Source: Eleusine coracana subsp. coracana (lineage: Eukaryota > Streptophyta > Magnoliopsida > Poales > Poaceae). Taken from it: DNA of 64,000 nt. The translations under genes and the position numbers were made by a program. The first letter of the stretch is position 1; every line of letters begins with the position of its first letter. Of this stretch, positions 35,269 through 47,057 are shown one piece after another. The stretch is taken from positions 9,674,108-9,738,107 of the forward strand of contig CM064434.1 of NCBI GenBank assembly GCA_032690845.1, written 5' to 3'. The notes beneath the pieces were generated by a model that was given only the letters and a program-made list of their open reading frames with translations, searched no databases and had not been told where the DNA came from.

Positions 35269-35506
35269 TCTGTAACATCCCAGCCTATTGAGATTAGGCC
35301 CATATTAGCCCATCGGCACTTGTGTGCATGAGGAGGTGAGAATTTAGTACCACTTTGCTAGTCTAGTGGGAGGAGGACCAACATATAAGGTTAGTTTGGC
35401 CACCACCACCAACCTTGGGTTAGTCCTTTTACGCAAAACGAGGATGAAAGCGTAAATAGGTCGGTGTGTGTGGGGTCCTTACAAGTGTGGACCCTGGGTC
35501 CTTACA

Positions 35507-38500
35507 AATACCTCTGAGGACCCGATTTTACCGAAAGGCCAAACCAAACCCTTTGTATCTCATAGTCACTCTTATGTGGGTAGCTTGTACATTCATTCAC
35601 AAGTAATACCATAAAACCATAAAAAGATCAAGACACAAAGATAAGATATATCAGTATGACATCAACTCCATATGATAAGCATCAACATCTGGGTACATGA
35701 GCATGGCACGTAGGCCATGAAGGGAGAACATGGCATCTAGCAGAAGCGTAGGACAAAGGCAGAACCAAAAATAACGGCGGAAGTCTTCATGGGTGATCCA
35801 TCTCCACGTGCATCTTGAGTGTAGGTGAGAGACCGATCTACTCCTCACCATCCAAGTCGTCAAAGATGTAGTATGATTCACTAGCTTCTCTATCTCCTGA
35901 AAGCGAGAAGGGGTGCTCTCCTGAGTACATGGAGTACTCAAAAAGTCAATTTACCCTAATAAATTATGCTATGCATGCAAGGATTTCAATGATGGGTTAA
36001 GGCCGAGTGCGAAAAGCTAAGTTGACAAATATTTTTCTTTTAAAATATTTCAAATCATTTAAATCATCAAGTTTTTATTATCTTGCCCCATCGAGATAAC
36101 ACATCCTAACAAGGTTCAAATTTTAATCACATCTAATATCCTCCTACTTGGCCACAGCTCTAGGCCGGATGCAAAATGTTCAAGAGAGGGGGAAAGAGAG
36201 AGGAAAACAAATCTAGTGGATGCTCAGAAGGCAGTTGTCCATTGCCGAGGATGCGGCTATGTATATAGATTATAACTCTATAGAGTATATACACCTGTAC
36301 CCACATGATGTGGCTATATAGTATAACTAGTGTATAGTAATATAGCACACACAGAATCTATTCTCAAGTATCGACTGGTGTCTCCCGCATCTCAAAAATG
36401 GAGCCTCCAGAGTCTTGCAAGACAAGGGTCCTGAAGCTATGACGGGTCTACCACTGATGAGATGGGATATCCCTCTCGTGGAGCCGGGTCGCAACCTGCG
36501 GACACCACTAACACCTACCTTGTACGCCTACAGCTAGATCACCAGTCCTCTACAAGTACCCAGATTCGGCCATTGCCCACACAGGGTCGATGTGGTGTGT
36601 AAGAATTACCAGGGAGTCATACAATACAAGAATCAGTCATATAGCCGGGGCGGGCATCTCCACCTCATCCTCCTCTGTCCAATCCTCACAACAAAACAAT
36701 CACCACAACAAGTCTCCACTCAACTGTGTCCGCTAGAGACACTTTTCCAATGGGGTTGCCCAATGTACCCCCGGCACCTGATCACCTACGCTCACCCTCG
36801 CTAAATCTGTTTTTCTGGAGTTATTTGCAAACACTCACGCAGAGCACATTTTAAATCATTTACACAAATTTATTTTATAGTCTCCAGGCGAGAGTTTGAA
36901 ATTATGCAACTAAGCATACTAAACATCGACAAAGTAGCAAAATGATTCTAGAGTTTAACAGTGGAAAGGTAAGCATGTAGGGACTTAAGTATAATTTAGC
37001 GATATTTTAAATAGTTGGCATGCAAAAACAACACATGCATTATTGAAAATTGGATAAGCAATAGTGATCAAGGAAATTGCTTACCTTCTTGCTCCTGAAA
37101 CCTCAAGGGTCCTAGTCCTCATGGAGATCGCTCTTGTACTCCTCAGTCACATTCTTGTCTGCATTCGATTCGGGGATAAAATGTATAAGGTACGATGAAA
37201 AAAAAACTAAATTTGAATTCAAAGTTAAACTACGAAACTAAAAGTGTGAGAATGGAAATTTGGACAGCACTAGTGCGTAGAGAACGAGTTTGTTAATCTC
37301 ACACAATTTCCGAGGGTAGGTGAGAGATAAAATGATTGCTGAAAACATCTAGGGAATAATCCAGATGATATTCCTCAAAATCTGCTACGCGCTGACTCAT
37401 GGGACCCACCTATCATTTACTCACAGGGAGCGGTCCATGGTCAACCAAGCCCATAGAAAAAATAACTGAGCAATTGACTCGGCCGAATCCATCTACACCT
37501 GGGCCATACTTCAGCCCTGTCTCCACTTGACCCAGCGATGCAGGCGACCCAGCTGCAAGAGCAGCCCAGCAGAAGGCATCATGGCCACGACGCCACAGAC
37601 TCGGCGCCGCGCCGAGTGCAGCTCGCCCTGTCGGCCAGCAGCAACCAAGCTGCGGCTCTATAGAAAACAACAGGCAGCAGCAGCAAGCGCACAAGCAGAT
37701 CACAAATCCACGCTCTTTCTCCAAATCCAACACTCACATGAGCATAAGCATGCCTTGCAAAGCTCTGCGGCAACTTGCGTGAGAGGCAGAGGGACACGAG
37801 GTCCAGGCTTGCAGCCATGGCGGCAAACAACACAGCCAGACAGGGATTCAACCAGACCAGGCAGCGCTACGCGGCAAGAAGTTTTATAGAAGAGCTCTGC
37901 CAGTGAGTGCGCACGCACATACCTAGGCTGGATGGCAGTTGACGCAGCAACGACAAGAAGTTGAGGAAGACAGCAACACAGCTAACTTGGCTCCTGCACA
38001 CCATTCCACCGAGAGTGGCATGAGCGATGTTCTGGACAAATGGAACAAGGCATCGATCTGATCTTTAGATAGCAGAGGCAGACAATGATGGAGATAAGGG
38101 AACGCAGCTTGGTTCGATGGGAAGCGTACCAGGGAGAAAGTAAACGGTGTTGGACACAATCAGTGGCAAACATCAAACTCCTAGATCTTTCTCTCCTTGG
38201 CCTGATTCACGATGGGACCAACGAGACGAGAGAAAGCACTAGACGAAGATCAAGTATGGAAAGGACACTTATCTTACGGTGGCAGATGAGACGGACGACG
38301 ACGGCGGCGACGGCTTCGGCCCTCGGCTCTGGCAGGTGGTGACCGCGGCCACGAACAACGTCTTCGTTCCCGGTGGTCGCGGTTTGAGAATATAACAAGG
38401 GAACACGAAAAAAACGACGACTAGGCTCACCGGAATAGGGGTAATCAGCGGCGAGGTGGTTCACGGCGGCGACGGTGGTTCTCCAAATCCCCCTCCTTCC

Positions 38501-39062
38501 CCTCCTGAAACTCGACGGGATCAGCTCGGGAAGAACAATCAGAGAAAGAAGGAGGCGAAGAGCAACTTGGCGCTCACCTAAGGCGATCCCTGCGGCGAAT
38601 TCACGCCGACGGCGGAGAGACGGAAGATTGGCGCCGCGTGGCCCCCGACGTCCGTGCCCGCGCACGCTGCGGCTCTGATCAGCGGGAGGAAAACGACAAC
38701 TGTTCCTGGCAACCAAATGGACTGTAATCGATGGTGGGCTTGGCCTCTGCTTCGGTCCAGAAGGGAAAGGAGGTTGGGCTGGCGCGAACAGAAAACTGGG
38801 AAGCGGCCCAAGGTGGCTGGCGTCTGGGAAAATGCTTTGCAAATTATTTGATCTGCAATTCAAATGAAATTGATCCAAACTCAATCTAATTTCGAATTCT
38901 GCCACTGTTTTACTTCTGATCTTGATTCCAAAACTATATATGGAGGAAAATAACAATGGTAACGACACAGAGATCAAAATTTGGGACTGGTTTTGTATTT
39001 GATTTTGAATTCCACAACATTTTAATACAAAGTTCAACTTGGTAATTTTCCAGGTCGTTACA
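35507..39062 (-). mobile_element. Probable gypsy-type solo LTR, minus orientation
   Basis: On the minus strand this segment starts TGTAACGACCTGGAAAATTACC at 39062, a start style of large gypsy LTRs. Its right edge on the plus strand (..GGTCGTTACA) is followed by GTATT, the second copy of the target duplication in the Toc75 exon. The left edge AATACC abuts the miniature LTR element directly, so the two insertions cannot be cleanly separated. The part 37400-38800 is GC-rich with long overlapping open frames but no recognisable domain. Confidence 0.45.
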
Positions 39063-39604
39063 GTATTGCCCCCTTCCACCACCTCGCACACAGCCTCGCC
39101 TGTGTCAAGGTTACCAAAGTTCACCAGCTGGGCGGACACAAACCCCTCGTTCGTGGTACCACTGAGGATGTGGTACCACGTCGATGCACTTGAGCTGGTC
39201 GGCTCTGGCCCTGACGTTGTCGGCATAGGACACCATGAGGCCCAACGTGCCATCGGGTTTGGGCTTCACGTGCAGACTTACCTGATCGAACAAGTCAGAT
39301 GACATCATCGCCTTGGTCTCCTCGAGGAGCTGCGACCGGGTGTACACGCCGCCCGGGCGCAGCGTGGACATGTCGAAGAGGGGATCGTCGGCGTTGGTGG
39401 TGGTGTCTTCGTTGGCGCTGGCGCGGGGTCGATGAATGGTAGGTCGGAGACCTTGTACCGCTTCTTGCCGTCAACCCTGGAGAGCGGGACAGGAATCCTT
39501 GTTGCGGAGAGGCCATGGGAGTCCCAGTCCGCCAGCGGCGTTTTCTTTGCTTTGTCCACGCCGGCACCGGAGAGGATCCGTGATAGGAACCACATTGCGG
39601 TGGC

Positions 39605-40585
39605 GCTGGGAGGGTACACAGGATAAGGTGAGAGGGGGAGGACGCGGAGTCAAAGTAGCCGTGTGGTAAATCGTAGGAATACTCTGCCGCGTGGCAGCAA
39701 CAAAAGGAAAGTATTTTGCTGAACTTGAACTGGGGAAATAGTGAAGCTGACGCCGTTTGATTGATGTACGTTTTCTCCAAGATATGTAATACTAGTGAAG
39801 CTGACGCGCTCTGCCGCGCTCATGTGGTCTGGATATGGTTTTTTATGCTGTGAAGTGTTGGTTGTAGATTAGTTTGGTATTATTATTTTCTTTTAATTTG
39901 GCTCCTAATTTTATCGATCAGATGGGCCATGGTGGTGTTCTATGTTACTGTATGGGCTTTGGAAGGTTGGGCGTGGAGTGGGCTTTCCCCTTCGCTTGTT
40001 GCCTTTTGGTATGGTTAGGCATGCATGATGGGTTCTGTAACGGTAATGGCCTCTACGATATGAGGCGGTATCAATCACATGGCAGCAACCGCTTAGCATG
40101 TTTCCAGGCATGACCACCCGCCGTTCTTATCCGAGTAATTAGGCGACAGAGTCCTATCCTGTGACCCCTGCGCCGCCACCGTGCATTTCTACTTCAGCTC
40201 GTCATCAAGTCAACACCGCCAACCCTATCAGAGCTTGCTCCCCATCTCTCCATCCTCACGCGAAGCCATTTCTGTCGTTTCATCACTGCCGCCCCTCACG
40301 ACTTGGGCGCACCGTCGCGTGCCCCATGCTGTTACACTCTAGCTCGTCGTCGCATCTTGTGTCCAATCATAACGCTCCCTACTCCGCCCACCCTCAATCG
40401 ATGGAGGATGGCGATGAATGGCGTCGAAGAAAAATTAGGTCCACACACGGTCTAGTTCGCCATGGTGTTTGTCCAGAAAGCCCAAGACGGTCCAATAAGG
40501 CGAGATTTCAGAGTGGTGACATGCTCGACGGGTAGGATATCCATATTGTATGGCAGTGAAGCGTCGCCTAGGCAGGTGAGCCATG
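39605..40585. other. 5' flank of the Toc75 pseudogene, no gene seen
   Basis: The short phrase GTGAAGCTGACGC occurs at about 39741 and 39793. No promoter element or exon was recognised. A GC-rich part at 40150-40440 has open frames without known domains. Confidence 0.4.
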
Positions 40586-41000
40586 TGTGACACTCCGAGT
40601 TTGAACAAACGAGCAAGGAGAACACTAGGCAAATGAGTAACTCAAAAATATGGCCTCTCAAAATTTTTCGAAAATATTTGAACATCTTTTGATCAAGATT
40701 TGATCAAATAAAAATAGCATTGAACTACACGTCAAATATTTTCAATAGAATGTTATGCCAACAAAAATATATGTTATAAGTTATGATGCAAGATAATTTT
40801 TAGGAAAAATCTCATATTTTTATTCCAAATTTAAGTGCCCTAAATATTTGTCCAAAAGATCAAAAATATACCATGTTTGAAAAATCTTCATTTAAATTCT
40901 AATGCTATTTATTGAACACACTCATTTTCTAAATTACGAGCATATCATGACAAACACACTTATACTTTTGTTTTTGCAAACTCAGCTCCGGATTCATGTA

Positions 41001-41369
41001 CTCCCTCCGTCCACGTAAACAGGGCGCATTCCCCTTTGGTCCAGAGACCAAGATGGCAACCGCTGTGATTACTCCCTCCGCTAATCTCGGTTCCGCTCGT
41101 CCATCGTTTTGTTAGCCAGGCAATAAAGAGCGCATGTTAATAGTTGCATTGAAACGTCCAGTCATATGGGCCCGTATGTCATTCAGGTGGCTGTTTTGCC
41201 TCGTACACGTATTCGTGAATTATCAAGCCTGCTCGATCGCACCATAATTATGGCTGGCAATTCCAATATTGGCGCTTCTCTTTACACGAGGCAGAAATTG
41301 AAGCACGCCCTCTTTACGTGGATTTTTCCATCCGGGAGATGCGCCCTATTTACGTGGACAGAGAGGGAG
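41001..41369. mobile_element. Stowaway (Tc1/mariner) MITE
   Basis: Terminal inverted repeats start CTCCCTCCGTCCACGTAAAC and end with the complementary GTTTACGTGGAC-like arm ATTTACGTGGACAGAGAGGGAG. TA dinucleotides flank both ends (40999-41000, 41370-41371). The CTCCCTCCGT terminus is the hallmark of grass Stowaway elements. The right arm has a two-base AG insertion relative to the left. Confidence 0.9.
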
Positions 41370-41419
41370 TATATGCTAATAAATAGAGACCTAATTTTTG
41401 GACAATTTAAAAAAAAGAA

Positions 41420-42290
41420 AATCCATGGCCCCACGCGCCCCTCCTCGCTCGCCTTCTCCCTCAGCCGATTGGGCACCCCGGGCGGCCGCCGCACACCGGC
41501 CCATCGCACACCCCCCGCGGTCACCTGGTCGGGAGACCGGCTCCAAAAACCGGAAACCAGCTCCCGTTTTGGTCCCCCTCTCCATTCTCGGCTCTCTCCC
41601 TCACCCATTCTTTCTCCGCTCTCTCTCCCTCGCTCCACCCACCCGCCATGGCAGCCCAAGCGGACCTCGTGTCGCCCGGCCGCCCTGGTCTTCCCCCACC
41701 CTGGCCGAGCTGCCCCACCACTCCGCCATGACTTCCTCCCCCTCCTTGCAAACCGGCTTCTCCCCATTCACCGTCGAACAACGCGAATCGACCATCTTCC
41801 CCGAAGCCGACGCCACCGCAAAATCTTCGATTCGCACCGTCTAGTCACGTTCCCCACCGATTCCATCCTCCGACGACCTCCCTGGAACCCAGAGCAAATG
41901 ATTGTCCCGCCTCGGCCTCCGTGCATGCAGCGTCATCGCCGGAACACGGCGTTGCCGCTGCTGGCCGCTCGGCGCCACCCGATACCCGCCTCGCCACGTC
42001 ACTCCACGTCTCCAGGCCGCATCCTCGACCCTCCCCTCGAGCTGCGCCCTCCCTGGACTCCCCTTCCGCCGCCTGTGTTGGCGTCAGTCCGCCCCGGCCT
42101 CGCTCCTTCTCGCCAGAGTAACGCCGCCGCCTAGCGCCGAGGCCGCGCCTGGCCATGGCCTGGCTAGCCAGCTGGGCTGGTTGTGGCCGTGGGCCTCGTC
42201 GCATGCCTAGGCCAGATCTGGCCCAGGGATGCTTTCCCTGCCGCGCCTGGCCATCTGGGCTGGGGTTCTTTCGGCCCAGTAGCGAGGTAA
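41420..42290. other. GC-rich exon-like block without a recognised protein
   Basis: Long open frames occur on both strands at the same place, including a 322-codon frame on plus (41166-42134), which points to composition rather than coding. The block ends in GCGAG|GTAAATTG, which looks like a splice donor. It may be the transcribed leader of the surrounding LTR or a captured 5' gene end. Confidence 0.35.
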
Positions 42291-44956
42291 ATTGTTTCCT
42301 ATGAATTACAAATGAATAAAACAACTACTTCTTGATTTAAAAATCAACTCAGAGATATTTACCAGGAGAAGGAGTGCAACTACATACTTTCTGGACTCCG
42401 GAGGATATACTCTATTTTTATCGAATACTATATCACTTCCAAAGTACATATTTATATATGAATGCATTTAAATAAGCAAAGGAAATGGTTGAACTTCAAA
42501 AATAAACATAGGAAAATCCACTGCATGGAAAATTATGAAACAAAACTTCTATGGATTTAGTAAATCAGGGCCTGTCCACTAGGGTGGGTTGCTTGTCATG
42601 ATAAGCTATGAATATATTAGAGGTTTAATTCTTTAATATGCATGATTTAGGTGTTGCATGTCACACAACTATGAATTTACTTGCTCATGTTCTGTTAGGA
42701 AATATGAAGTAATCCAATTATCCTTGTTTTTGTTAAAAAAAAATTAATGTGCATGCCATGATACTAATTCTTGCTCTGACCATCACATGTTGCACCTTAC
42801 TATGCTTGTATGCCATGAAGAAAAATTCTAGTATTTAGCATTTGCGTGTAATGGGTTATTTTATTTTGCTCCAGTAGACATATATTATTGATCAAAAATA
42901 TTAAACTTCCCCGCATGTCAGTATTTTTACCCACACTAAATTAAATGGCAAAGACACTAATAAATTTAGTTTTAATTATATGTGTTTGGTAAATTCCTAA
43001 GACCTGGTGAAACATCATGTTTTGATTTGTTTGACCTTCCTGTAAAACCATGAGTCCTATTTCTCTATAATTTAGCCATAATTAATTATTTAACCTTATG
43101 TGTTGTTTTAATTATTTAAAATTAATGGCTCAATGCATGTAAGTAAAATTTGGTCAATAAATCATCCCCGATATGTTCTATTTACAGTAAATCACCCATA
43201 TGAAATTGACCTCCAGAACCATGCTAAAATAATATGGTCTTCTAAAAACCCGATAATTCGATAAATCGTTCGAAGACTGGGTAGCATGTTAACAAACAAC
43301 ACCCCCCCCCCCCCACTTCTACATGAAGTAGTGTCAATATAACATATTTGCTGAGGAAGTACCATGAATAAAAACTCATTCTCATGCATTGCATCCTCCG
43401 CATCATATAGGTTACGAGGTGAACCACGTTGGACCAGGACCAGAACAGGAGCCAAAAGGACCAGGTGGTGACCCAGCTCACCAGGAACCGACTCGAGACA
43501 AGCCCTGGTGCATCCCACCAAGTTTTAACTCTTTTTATCTTATCACTAGTTAGTGTGTTGTAGTCTTGCTTGTGCATTAAGTTCATAGGAGTTGTTTGGA
43601 AACCTAGTATTACAGTAGGTTCTCTTTACCCAATAATAGCCTCAGGACGGTAGTCGCTCTGCTTAATTTAGAACGATCATTCGTCGAGTGGTATGGAGAC
43701 CACTCGTAGATCAGAAAATATTATCACTTAGGAATAATGTTAAAGGAAGGAAAGTTGAAAAGGGATAACAAATAAAGATCAAACGGGCAACTAGGTGGAA
43801 AGGGAAGGACAACTTGTCTTCAAGGAGGTAGCCCCGCCTGAGTCAACTAAGGCTACGTCTCGTGTCCAGCCCATGGGATCTAGTTTGAATGTACTGTTTA
43901 CATGCTGGAGTTATAGGCCCAGTAAACTGACGTAGCTATGACTACTGCCTGGTCGGAAGATAGCCTTCTCCCTTCTTTGATGGAACTAGGGCTGAGAGAA
44001 GGGAAGAATCCACCCACGGATGACGGCACAGGGCGCGTCGCGATGGAGGACCCTCCTCAGGGGAGTCTGGACCCGGAAGACCTTGTGGTACCGCAGCGAA
44101 AGGTTGCTCCATGCGACTTTCATGAAGCGCATATGGATCGTGCAAGCAGGTTCTCCTGTAGGATGTAAATCGATTCGAGTCGCTGCCCCTCACAGTAACG
44201 AGTACCACTTGATAACTCTGCCGGAACAGTGTTGGAAGCCATTAATTTGTGGAAAGGGGTTTAATATTGCTATTTGGAAATTATTATTAATTGTATTACA
44301 ACTATGATTGTTGTAGTCATAATACAAACTAAATTTACTATTTCGTCTATTAACTTAACTTGATGCTAAAACTTAAAAACTAGGGATTTACTCTTAGGCT
44401 GGCTTTTGGCAACATGAACCCTACCCTTAGCATGTGCATGTCTAGGAGTCGGCTATAGTTAGTCACATTGACGGGTCAGTCTTGCTGAGTAAACTAGTTA
44501 CTCAGAGTGACGTTCTATGTGGTTTTCAGATGACCAGGGTGGAGACTGCCACTTCGGTGGGAGATTCCACTAAGAAGGTCAGCGACCTAACTGCTAGAAT
44601 ATCGAGTAGGAATGATGCACCAATGATGAGGAGTAGACCGTTGAGTGCCGACACAGTGTTTGGGCAAACACCTGCAAAGCCGGATGTGTTGTGTGAATCG
44701 TTATGAGAGGACGATTGTATCTTACTATTATTCTGTCGAACTATCTATTATGTATACTATTTCGCTTTCATATTTTCTAAAAACTCTGGTTTGTAAACTT
44801 TAAATCCGGATTTATGTAAAACTTTGTACCCTATCTATGCTCTCGTTGTAATTATATTCCCTATCATGTGTTGTACTATTGGACTTCACAACGCGTGCCA
44901 CCACCCAAGAAGATTCTGGAATGGAGCCGACTTCGTGGTAAGTCGATTCTATTACA

Positions 44957-45999
44957 GCATGTTAGCCAAATTAATGAGGAAGAGGCTAGTTCTTCATAGA
45001 TATGCTTACTAATATAGCTGTGACACGATGGCACATTTGGGATTTCCTGTTTCGTCTGTTTCGGCTGGTCAATAAGAATTAACTCAGATCGTCGAGACAT
45101 TGCAGAGTAATTGGACACCACTAGTTCTGCACATTGATTCACAATCGTTTTGGGATGTGAACACACACGGCATGAATATTGATGAATAATATACATGTCT
45201 CGGTTATGTTGTCTTCTTCTCTATTATTACTTTGGTTCTGTTTGGTTTCCTTCAGTATTGAAGAAACTAATTTTTACAAACTGGTGGTCCTCAAAACATG
45301 TTAATTTTTATAAACTAGATTATGAGTTTATAAGAACCCATAATCTGGCTCAATCCACCTATTGTTAGTTTTTGTTTCATTCCAATGCATTAACTAACCA
45401 AAAGTTAGTTTATAGATTATAAAAACCAAGATCCAAACATCTATATCTAGTTTTTTTTTAGAATCCAGTTTTTAGAAACTAAAAATAGAAACCCATTTTT
45501 AGGAAACTATAGTGGATCCAAACATAGCCTAATGCATTATTTGCTAGGAGAATGTAATTCATTTTTTATAGAATTTTGATATAAACTCTGAGGTTGTACA
45601 ATATATTGGGACTAGTTTCATTTGATTTTGTACTATATGAATTTATTTGAACTTTTCAAAGTATTCAAATATTTACAATAAAAAATAAGTCATCTCAAAG
45701 GGTCAAGGGTACTATTGTCTTCTTACATAAAAAATAGCTTGAACCAGCTTAAATAATTTAGAAAACGGCCAACTTAAATAATCTAGTAGTATGATACAGA
45801 TTAATTAATCTCCTCAAGAAATAATCAGCCCTATTTATTTCAGCTTATAATCCACTGAAATTAATTAATTTAGCTTAATTAATTCAGTAGACAAACAAAC
45901 AAGACAGATTATAAGGGTAGGTTAATTAATTGAGAGAGCAGATTATTGTAATCCAATAATCTTATTTTGGAGAAAGACCTAATGCCCATGCTAAGTTGG
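44957..45999. other. Intergenic AT-rich stretch with a MITE-like segment
   Basis: About 45225-45535 begins GGTTCTGTTTGG and ends CCAAACATAGCC, imperfect inverted termini of Tourist style, with an interior TTTTTAGAAACTA motif shared with 1930-1960. A target duplication could not be confirmed. No gene was seen in the rest. Confidence 0.4.
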
Positions 46000-47057
46000 A
46001 CAAAATTACGCAGGTAAAGAAAAAAAAAAACTCCCACCGACCAGCTGCTTCGATCGTTCCGAGGCGCGACCCCTTCCTCCTACGGTTCTTCTTCCTAGTC
46101 TCTTCTCTCAAATCCTACCAAATCCTCCCAGATCAGACCTTCTTTCGGTCGGAATGGATGAAAACGGCGTTGAAGATCTGGAGGAGAACCTCTCCCAAGC
46201 GTTGGCCTACCAGAATACGTTGCGCTGCAATCCTTTTGGCTCGGAGGAAGAGGCACATGACAAGGTCGCCAGGCATGGTCATGTGCCACCCATGGCGCAC
46301 GGGGCAGGCGTGCGTCGTGCGCGCGGGGTTGGCCTCGTTCGCGATCCCCCCCTGGAATTGGCGACGGGACTCAGGTCAGCCAGGGTGCCGCCCCTGGACT
46401 TGGTGGCGTGCTTGGGCTTGGCCACACCCCTGTCCTTGGCGGTGGCGGCCATCTCAGGCTTGGCGGCACCCTCGGCGCCTGGCGGCCATCCCGGACAACC
46501 GAGCTTCCCCATCGAGATTGGGCTTGCTAGGGCCCGGTTTGTCTTGGCCGCACGCCTGGCATCGATGGCCAGGTTGGCCAAGGCGGCACGCGTGGCTTCA
46601 CCGGCCAGGTCTGCCAACCTAGCACCCTCGGCCATACTAGCCTTGCCGGTGACCTGGTCGGCCTTGGCCGCGCGCCTGACATCAGCGGTCAAGTCAATAT
46701 TGGCAATGCCCCCAGCCAGCTCGTGCTTGCTGGCAGTCAGCTCGGCCTGGGCCGAGGTAGTGGCTCGCTTGGCTTGGGCGCTAGCCTCGACATCCACCTC
46801 ATTCAAGGCTATCCTGGGCTTCGCGACGTTGAGTGCAATTTTGATACAAGCTCGTTCGACGGCGATAGTGATAACCCTTTTGAGGGACACCCATTCTACA
46901 GAGATGGTGCAAACCACTTATATGACGATGGGACGGACGAATGGGAGTCAGATGCCTATGCGTGGTCGTGGCCGTGTGGCAGAGGTGCTATCGCGCGTCG
47001 GTGTGCCGTGGCCACCGAGAGTGGTCTGCCTGCACGTGGTCATGGTCGCGGCACAAT

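Larger units (their letters stand above)
32935..35506 (+). mobile_element. Miniature LTR retrotransposon (TRIM-like), split by a solo LTR
   Basis: The 5' LTR is 32935-33092 plus 34946-35047 and the 3' LTR is 35271-35506. Both begin TGTRACAT and share TTGAGATTAGGCCC-like, TGTGCATGAGGAGGTG, ACCTTGGGTTAG and GAGGATGAAAGCGTAAATAGGTC. The internal region is only about 220 bases and has a primer binding site right after the 5' LTR and a purine tract before the 3' LTR. No protein is encoded, so mobility would need proteins in trans. The left flank GTATT (32930-32934) is duplicated not after the 3' LTR but at 39063-39067, beyond another element. Confidence 0.75.
32169..39604 (-). pseudogene. Toc75-like chloroplast outer-envelope import channel, broken N-terminal part
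   Basis: Toc75 is an Omp85-family beta-barrel that conducts precursor proteins through the outer chloroplast envelope. Exon 1 (minus, about 39604 to 32827) encodes RVDGKKRYKVSDLPF, MSTLRPGGVYTRSQLLEE, KPKPDGTLGLMVSY, VNFGNLDTGEAVCEVVEGG and, beyond an insertion, KLVYQFLDKLGNIVEGN. Further exons are 32637-32411 (HIYNIGAGKQAL, PRPEET) and about 32275-32169 (VSFEHRNIAGLGRSLVGSV). These cover the POTRA domains and the start of the barrel. Damage includes a frameshift after the PAPAPT tract (about 39405), a deletion of roughly 85 codons with a frameshift near 39170-39185, an Arg-Glu expansion from a CT microsatellite (32840-32858), an A-run frameshift (about 32518-32528), and the 6.1-kb insertion 32935-39062. 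No barrel exons follow. The second copy is at 50626. Confidence 0.85.
40586..44956 (+). mobile_element. Putative large gypsy solo LTR
   Basis: It starts TGTGACACTCCGAGTTTG and a possible end is TCGATTCTATTACA at 44956. The flanks are CCATG (40581-40585) and GCATG (44957-44961), a five-base match with one difference. The interior has the layout seen in long gypsy LTRs: AT-rich start, GC-rich exon-like part (41420-42290), long AT-rich part, and an end with AACTCTGGTTTGTAAACTTTAAATC-like sequence. A C run lies at 43303-43316. No retroelement protein is inside. The call rests on ends and texture only. Confidence 0.42.

Noticed and set aside
38207..39253. 348-codon minus-strand open frame
   Set aside because: Only its first codons are Toc75 (SAQLVNFGNLDTGEAVCEVVEGG); the rest runs through the inserted LTR and has no known domain.
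41166..42134. 322-codon plus-strand open frame, Pro/Arg/Ser-rich
   Set aside because: It starts inside the Stowaway MITE, overlaps open frames in other phases and strands, and has no domain; GC composition explains it.
40586..44956. Possible protein-coding host gene with a GC-rich first exon at 41420-42290
   Set aside because: No domain and no open continuation after the donor-like GAG|GTAAAT; the TG..CA ends and five-base flanks fit a solo LTR better, though not proven.
46279..46917. 212-codon Ala-rich minus-strand frame
   Set aside because: It is the shadow of the low-complexity tract in the plus-strand Myb/SANT-like gene.
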